From positions 1-11,757 of the forward strand of contig JADGJG010000849.1 of assembly GCA_027596195.1 (NCBI GenBank): a stretch of 11,757 nucleotides of DNA, in the 5' to 3' direction. The notes below the pieces were generated by a model, which was not told the origin of the DNA, made no database searches, and saw only the letters and a list, made by a program, of their open reading frames with translations. The position numbers and the translations under genes are program-made. Position 1 is the stretch's first letter. Each line of letters begins with the position of its first letter. This stretch comes from Podochytrium sp. JEL0797. Its lineage: Eukaryota; Chytridiomycota; Chytridiomycetes; Chytridiales; Chytriomycetaceae. This document shows positions 6,583-11,757 of this stretch, one piece after another.

Positions 6583-8635
6583 ATGGAGAAACTATTAAAC
6601 TATTTGACATACATACAGGAAAAATTCAAAACGCTTCTCCGAAGATGCACAAAGTCTCGAGGCTGTCTTTCCGCTGGAGTTCCTGGAAATGATCATGCCC
6701 CAGTTGAACTGAATATCACATTGAATCAAGCGCCTGACAATAATGAAGCTGTTACAGATGAGCAGTCGACCCTTTCCGGAACTACAAAATCTGATTCGGT
6801 CCTAAATGGGCGGCGGTAAGGAATGATTTTTTTTTAATCTCCCGGCGTTCAAGCATTTGCTGCAGATTGCAAGAGTTGTCGCTGGGATCCCTCGAATCGA
6901 CTGAGCTGCTTGTTCTGGCTTTCACTGACGCTGATGCGGAATCAGATTCTTCGTCGTTGATGTCGGTCACCAAATTCCGACCCAACTCCCCGGAGCCAAA
7001 GAAGAACAGGATGTTCGATGCCATGCAGTACGTTCTATCTATCTGAAAGCCTTCTCGATTATTCCCTCACCCTTTCATTAGATCATAGCTCAACCCTCCA
7101 CTTGGTTTGTGAGCCACGCGTGGGAGTTCAAGTTTTTGGATGTTGTGAACGCGCTTTCAGCCTTCTTTGCGGATAAACAGTTGAACCCCTTCGCGACGGC
7201 GGTTTGGTTGGACGTGTTTTCGGTATTGCAGCATAACGTGCAGGAAATGCAGTTTGAGTGGCTCGACACAACGTTCATGGAGGCAATCGAGTCGATTGGG
7301 AATGTCATGATTCTGCAGCCGTGGTCGAATCCCCTTCCGTTGCGACGCAGTTGGTGCATTTACGAAGTCTATGCGGCTCACGTCACTGGAAGTACTTTCG
7401 AAATCGCTCTCTCCCCCTCCGACGCGGCCAATTTCATGGCAGAGCTCCGCAATCACGGCGCGGATCGGTTCAACGAAATCCTCAAAAACACGAGCTGCAC
7501 GCACAGTCAGACCTCCAAACCGAGCGACCGTGAAGCCATTCTCGGAGTGATTGGGGCAACGATTGGGTTCGCCCAACTCGACCAAGCCGTGTTCACGACG
7601 CTCTCGCAATGAATCATTTCGCAAATCACCGCGAGGATGGTAGTCTCTGTGTGACACGTGGACGAGGAGTTGACGTGGAGACATGTACTTGCGACGTTTC
7701 ATATTCTACAGGGCCTGTTTCAGCAGGCACAGCAACAACTTTCGGAGTGTCATGCGAAGGCGGTGGAAGTTCTTGGGGAAGCGCATCCAAAAGCGTTGGA
7801 ATCGATGGTTGAAGTTTCTCTGGTGCTCATTGAACTGTCGAGGTTCGAGAAAGCAAATGCAATCTCTTGTGTGGTTTGAGGCGGCTGGTCAAGAGTCGTG
7901 TCCATCTGGTTTGAAAGCGCTGAATGGGCTGGGGACCATTCATCTGAAGCAAGGAAATTATGACCTCGCCGAACCGAGTTGCTTCGCTGTCTCAATCTCG
8001 CTGTCAAAGTCTCAAGCCCAGAACTTCACGTGTACCAGCTCCATACCGCGATATTGCTTCTCTGGCAAGACCGCTTCCAAGTCGCAGAAGAACTGCAACG
8101 CGCCTGTCTCCAACTGCGCCACGAAAAGTTTGGATCCAGCCACCCCCTCACCCTCCAAGCAGAAGGCTTCCTCGCCAACATTTTCCGACGACAAGACCGC
8201 TACCTCGATTAAGAACGGGTGATTGCTCGTCTCTCTGTCACGTTTGAGAAATCGCATGGTCCCACGCATCCCAAAACTATCGCGTGTTTGTATAATCTGG
8301 GACGATCGTGGGTCTCGCAAGGACGGTTGGAGGAGGCTGAGCCCATGATTTGTGAGAGTCTTGAAGGGTACCGGAGGCTGCATGGCGACATGCATTTTGT
8401 GACTCTCTGCAATGTTGCGAGTTTGGCGGATTTGTACCTGAGGAGGGGCAAGCTCGATGAAGCGAGGGAGTTGTTTGAGGAGAACTATTTGGCAGAGTTT
8501 TACATCTGTCATGGACAATTGGAGAAGGGCGAGGCGTTGATGCAAGAGTTTTTGGCAGGGGGGCGGTGTGTCCTTGGGAACGAGCACCCACACACTGTTG
8601 AAGCGATTGCGAGTTTGGCCAAGTTGGATCGTTGA
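6583..8635 (+). pseudogene. Broken 'FVSHAW' (TIR-like?) domain + kinesin-light-chain-type TPR gene
   Basis: The reconstructed exons are 6583-6815, 6866-7027 and 7082-8635. Intron 1 (6816-6865, GTAAGG...CTGCAG, 50 nt) keeps frame; the good GTACGT donor at 7028 does not match the phase of the TTAG acceptor at 7081. Exon 3 opens with TWFVSHAWEFKFLDVVNAL, then WLDVFSVLQHN, FEWLDTTFMEAIE, PLRRSWCIYEVY and IGFAQLDQAVF. I recognise this as an N-terminal domain found before TPRs in chytrid proteins; likeness to TIR is my inference. TPR repeats with LGEAHPKALESM, YDLAEP, HPKTIACLYNLG and LGNEHPHTVEAIASLAKL follow. Lesions are in-frame TGA at 7610-7612 (at the conserved Trp after VFxxL) and 7655-7657, a frameshift near 7860-7880 with TGA 7877-7879, a one-base shift near 7975, TAA 8210-8212, and a missing 20 residues near 8494. 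No single intron rescues these. Other genes here use TGA as stop, so recoding is unlikely. Confidence 0.82.
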
Positions 8636-8649
8636 TACCCCAAAGAGTG

Positions 8650-8655
8650 AATAAA
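8650..8655 (+). terminator. Putative poly(A) signal after the TPR pseudogene
   Basis: AATAAA lies 15 nt past the final TGA (8633-8635) and just upstream of the next gene's ATG (8688). The following CTTTATTTATTAG is AT-rich. The 3' signal has survived although the gene is broken. Confidence 0.45.
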
Positions 8656-8687
8656 ACTTTATTTATTAGAACGTGGAGAAGCCGAGA

Positions 8688-10688
8688 ATGACATCACAAA
8701 GTGATGTTGGATCTGGGAGAAGGCGGTGGACGAGCAGCGGACTCCTCCACCACGGCACAAAAACCTTCGCAAAAACGTCGTTTCTTCGCAAACTCCCATT
8801 CTTTGCCCTCCGCATTCGAACAATGTCCTCCAGCACAACCAGAACCCCGCAAACGTTCCGGTACCTCGCAGTTCTCGACTTTGAAGCGACCTGCGACGAC
8901 GCCAATACTCCCAAACCGCAAGAAATCATTGAATTGCCCACGGTCCTGATTGACACGTCTCTCGAAGGCGGCAAAGTGATTAGCGAGTTCCATTCGTATG
9001 TCAGACCTGTGCATCACCCGATCCTGACCAAGTTTTGCACGGAACTCACCGGGATCCAACAAGAAACTGTCGATCCTGCCCCGACGTTTGCTGAAGTGTG
9101 GCCTCAATTCATGGTGAGTTTATGTGCTTGAATCATGCCCAGTGCTCCTATTCACAACACTTTGAACACAGGCCTTCCTGTCGAAACACGAAATCACTTC
9201 CTCCAACTGCCTCTTCGTCACATGCGGCCACTGGGACCTCGTCAAAATGCTCCCCGCCCAACTCTCCACCACCAAACTCTCCGACCCGTGCCCGCAAGTC
9301 CTCCAACAATGGTGCAACATCAAACTCGCCGTGCAAGAACACACGGGCAAACCTGTCCGCGGGATGCCTGAGATGTTGAGCCGGTTCGGGTTGACGTTGA
9401 TGGGACGCCATCATTCCGGGATTGACGATGCGAGAAACATTGCGGCGGTTGCGATGGAGTTGTTGAAGGTTGGGTTTGTTTTTGGAGTTACGCCAGTTGC
9501 TGTGAATGTTCGGGGAGTGCGGAATCCGGAGGGGGTGAAGGCTGTGCAAGGTGGATCGGAGTCCAAGGTGATTCCAGGATTGCCGCCTTCCGCGGGAAAG
9601 AAGGCAAAGCCGAACGCGGCCAGTGGTTCGAAACCCAACGCGAATCCGGCGGGAGTTCCACCTGCTTCCGCAACGACTACAGAGTCTTCCACCACCACCA
9701 CTACCCCAAAACAACCGCAACCGCCGAAACCGCCTAAAAAGAAGAACCAACCACGCGCCTTACCCCCACCTCCTCCCAATTGCGGCCCGTTGATTGACAT
9801 TGGCGCAAACCTGTCACACCACCCCTTCACTTTGGACACACTGCCCGCGTATTTGAGAGCCGCCAAGCTCGCAAACGTGGTGCATGTTATGTTGACGGGA
9901 ACCAATCTCAAAAGCAGCAGGGAGGCTGTGCAGATGTGTCGTCATTTCAACGCGATGGAAGGGGACGAGTTTCCAAAGTTGAGTTGTACGGTGGGTGTGC
10001 ATCCTCACGATGCCTCGCGGGCTTTGGAAGATGTGGATATTATGGCGAAGTTGGAGGAGCTGATTGTGAATAACTTTGATCTTGTTGTGGCGGTTGGCGA
10101 GTGTGGTTTGGATTTTGGTGAGTTCTTGGAGGTTCTTGGGCCTTTTTTAATTGTTCAAACTGTTAATCTCCCATTTCAGACCGCAACTTTTCGACGCCCG
10201 AGGATCAAAGAACCATGTTTTACAATCAATGTCGTCTCGCGGTCAAGCTTGAAATGCCACTGTTCTTGCACGAGCGCAGCGCCCATTTGGACTTCATGGA
10301 AATCGTGAACACGGTCAATGCCGAAAACTCCGTGGACAAGAAGCTTCGCGGCGTGGCCCACTGCTACACTGGTGAAACGGAGGATCATTTGAACGCGGTG
10401 TTGGATGCCGGTTTTCACGTTGGAATCACTGGCTGGGTTTGCGACGACCGTCCGGGTCGTGGCGGCGGCTTGGCGTCGATTGTCAATAAGATTCCACTCG
10501 ATCGACTCATGATTGAAACGGACGCGCCGTTCTTGCTGCCCAGAAACATCAAACCGGCGCCCAAGGTGTGCGAGCCTGCTTTGGTTGGGTTTGTGGCTTT
10601 GAAACTTGCTGAATTGTTTGGGGTTGGTGTTGAGGAGATTGGAGCAGCAAGTACGCGAAACGCGAGGCAGCTTTTTGGGCTGTCGTGA
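8688..10688 (+). CDS. ERI1-type DEDDh 3'-5' exonuclease fused to TatD nuclease (3 exons)
   Basis: Exons are 8688-9113, 9172-10117 and 10180-10688. Introns are 9114-9171 (GTGAGT...ACACAG, 58 nt, phase 0) and 10118-10179 (GTGAGT...TTTCAG, 62 nt, phase 1), giving 626 residues. Residues ~58-245 form an ERI1/KapD-like exonuclease with all catalytic residues: Asp64/Glu66 (VLDFEAT), Asp164 (GHWD), His223/Asp228 (HSGIDDARN). Related enzymes trim histone mRNA, 5.8S rRNA or small RNAs. A Lys/Ser/Thr/Pro linker (~260-345) follows. Residues ~348-626 form a TatD metallo-nuclease of TATDN1 type: DIGANL, Glu452 (GECGLDFDR), His488 (LFLHER), His518 (VAHCYTG), Asp572 (IETDAPFL). The second junction rebuilds the canonical GLDFDR, confirming the model. 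ATG 8688 is the first in frame; ATG 8823 (ACAATGT, A at -3) is an alternative. The extension between them is Arg/Ser/Thr-rich, like a mitochondrial presequence. Confidence 0.93.
8691..8707 (+). repeat. Perfect 7-bp inverted repeat just after the upstream ATG
   Basis: ACATCAC, a 3-nt AAA loop, then GTGATGT. It begins directly after ATG 8688, so a transcript from upstream would carry a small hairpin there. It may equally be chance or a DNA-level TGACATCA (CRE-like) site at 8689-8696. Confidence 0.5.
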
Positions 10689-10751
10689 ACGCATGTCATA
10701 AAAGCCATTTGGAGGGGGTTTTTTCTTTTCTACCTTCTGGTTTCGTTTGAT

Positions 10752-10757
10752 AATAAA
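10752..10757 (+). terminator. Putative poly(A) signal of the exonuclease-TatD gene
   Basis: AATAAA lies 64 nt after the TGA at 10686-10688, following a T-rich tract, and about 100 bp before the next ATG. Confidence 0.5.
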
Positions 10758-10809
10758 AGTGGAGGACGTTGAGACCAATCTCCCTATTCAAGGTTTTATG
10801 TTCTAAATA

Positions 10810-10839
10810 ATGAAGAAGAACCCAGTTTCAGGAAACTAG
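10810..10839 (+). other. Possible short upstream ORF before the NRBF2-like gene
   Basis: ATG at 10810-10812 begins nine codons (MKKNPVSGN) ending at TAG 10837-10839, 14 nt before the main ATG at 10854. If transcription starts upstream of it, ribosomes would meet it first. The transcription start is unknown, so this is only a candidate. Confidence 0.25.
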
Positions 10840-10853
10840 TCACAAAGAAGGAA

Positions 10854-11681
10854 ATGGGTGGCGAAGCCCAAGCGACACCAAATTTCATTCGCAAAACGAT
10901 GACTGAAGCCGCTTCCGCGGACCGCGCCACGGCCGTCACCAAGGCCAATTCATTCGCACAACTCGCCGAGGAGTATGGCGAGCGGGGTCAGCACGCACAG
11001 GCAATCGAGGCGCACTTCCGGGCAGCGGGTAAGAGCGTTAGACAGGATGGTATTGGGATTGACAGCGATTGGTTGCAGAGCTGTTCCTTGTGGCCACGAC
11101 GCACGCCAGCGACCCCGAAGCGGCACGCACGCTGCGCATGCTGTATGCGAGCCACACGTGAGTTGGATACCCTTAGTTTTTAGAGATTGCCAGGACATGG
11201 CCAGGACACTCTGACTCTTTCCCCCTAGACGCCGCGGCAAAGACCTGCAGCGACGGCTGCTGCAAAGCGACGAGCGCAGCGCCAAGAAGAAACTCGAGGA
11301 GCCACCGCCGCCGCCGCCGCCGCGCCTCGACGACATTTCCGCGACGAAACTCGCACAGCGCCACAAACTCGCACACCAGGGAATGTGGGCTGACAACTTC
11401 GAGGGCCAGGAGGAAATGTCTGGCTATGCCTCGAGACACTTCTTTGCAGGGCAGGGCCCTGAGGGTGCCGCCTTGCTGGACGCAGCAACTGTTCCAGTCG
11501 AGTCGCTCGATGTCTCGGTGGTCCAGCCGCGCGTACCTCGCTCCACAGAAACGTATCGCACGAACCAGCAACAGAGCATCTCAGATGCAATGGACAGCTA
11601 TTATGTGCTCGATGAAACCCAAGCAGACGCAATTCCAAAGGTGGTGCCGCTTTGTTTTGACTCCCGCTTTCAACCCCCCCG

Positions 11682-11682
<1 letters not shown>
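10854..11682 (+). CDS. NRBF2/Atg38-like MIT-domain protein (3 exons, 3' truncated at contig end)
   Basis: Exons are 10854-11028, 11079-11157 and 11229 onward. Introns are 11029-11078 (GTAAGA...TTGCAG, 50 nt, phase 1) and 11158-11228 (GTGAGT...CCCTAG, 71 nt, phase 2). Splicing gives a continuous MIT-like helical hairpin at about residues 28-90: ANSFAQLAEEYGERGQHAQA, EAHFRAAELFLVATTHA, SDPEAARTLRMLYASHT, then RRGKDLQRRLLQ. The pattern 'growth by AI-x-x-H-x-x-AA, then SD-x-EA-x-x-L-x-x-L-x-x-x-H' matches the MIT domain of NRBF2, a subunit of the autophagy PI3-kinase complex I (Atg38 in yeast). This is by recognition only. After it come a seven-Pro run and a low-complexity region to DSRFQPP. No stop occurs before the poly-G, so the 3' end is missing. 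Other MIT proteins remain possible. Confidence 0.6.
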
Positions 11683-11725
<43 letters not shown>

Positions 11726-11757
11726 CGGGGGGGGGGGCGGGGGGGGGGGGCGGCGGG
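11683..11757. other. Poly-G run, probable sequencing/assembly artefact at contig end
   Basis: About 75 bases are almost pure G, with single C interruptions at 11726, 11738, 11751 and 11754. It directly follows CCCCCCCGC at 11674-11682, so the junction is C7-GC-Gn. Such runs are typical of dark-cycle poly-G reads or a collapsed GC hairpin at an assembly edge. It should not be translated as part of the gene before it. Confidence 0.8.

Noticed and set aside
7588..7721. An intron removing the TGAs at 7610 and 7655, ending at TTCTACAG
   Set aside because: The only in-phase donor (GTGTTC) is poor, and the intron would delete a stretch that still reads as the first TPR helix. Other lesions would remain.
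7610..7879. UGA recoding as tryptophan in the TPR gene
   Set aside because: One TGA does sit at a conserved Trp position, but TGA ends three other genes here, and the TPR gene also has a TAA and two frameshifts. Decay explains all of it.
9148..9911. Minus-strand open frames across the exonuclease-TatD linker
   Set aside because: They are shadows of the plus-strand coding exon, composed of low-complexity Arg/Gly/Val sequence with no domain.

Overview
The window looks like nuclear DNA of an early-diverging (chytrid-like) fungus. The genes are dense and split by short GT-AG introns (50-80 nt, plus one of 209 nt). AATAAA-type 3' signals follow the stop codons. The products are eukaryotic: a SUMO protease, an F-box/LRR protein, a candidate G1/S inhibitor, a TATDN1-type TatD and an NRBF2-like MIT protein. 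The chytrid assignment is an inference, resting mainly on the TPR gene headed by a 'FVSHAW' domain, a type I associate with large families in chytrids. TGA and TAG both serve as ordinary stops. The last ~75 bases are a poly-G run that looks like a sequencing or assembly artefact at a contig end.

Layout. (1) 1-107 is the 3' tail of a gene whose second copy ends at 3317. (2) 108-1077 is apparently non-coding. (3) 1078-3317 (+) is a two-exon gene for a 676-residue, SP-rich protein with a Whi5/Nrm1-like motif formed across the splice junction, three tandem internal repeats and a P/Q/S/Y-rich C-terminal half. (4) 3473-3665 (-) is a decayed duplicate of the 3' end of the neighbouring Ulp1 gene. (5) 3743-5145 (-) is an intact Ulp1/SENP-type SUMO protease in two exons. 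(6) 5276-6511 (-) is an F-box/LRR protein in three exons. (7) 6583-8635 (+), head to head with it, is a broken 'SHAW-domain' + kinesin-light-chain-type TPR gene carrying nonsense codons, frameshifts and a 20-residue deletion. (8) 8688-10688 (+) is a fusion of an ERI1-type DEDDh exonuclease with a TatD nuclease in three exons. (9) 10854 to the end (+) is an NRBF2/Atg38-like MIT-domain gene that runs into the poly-G.

The genes do not form one pathway. Three touch cell-cycle or ubiquitin-like control (Whi5-like, SUMO protease, F-box), but eukaryotic neighbours need not cooperate. The most notable points are the ERI1-TatD fusion, the local duplications around the Whi5-like and Ulp1 genes, and the readable decay of the TPR gene. 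I found no clear evidence for a wholly new system.
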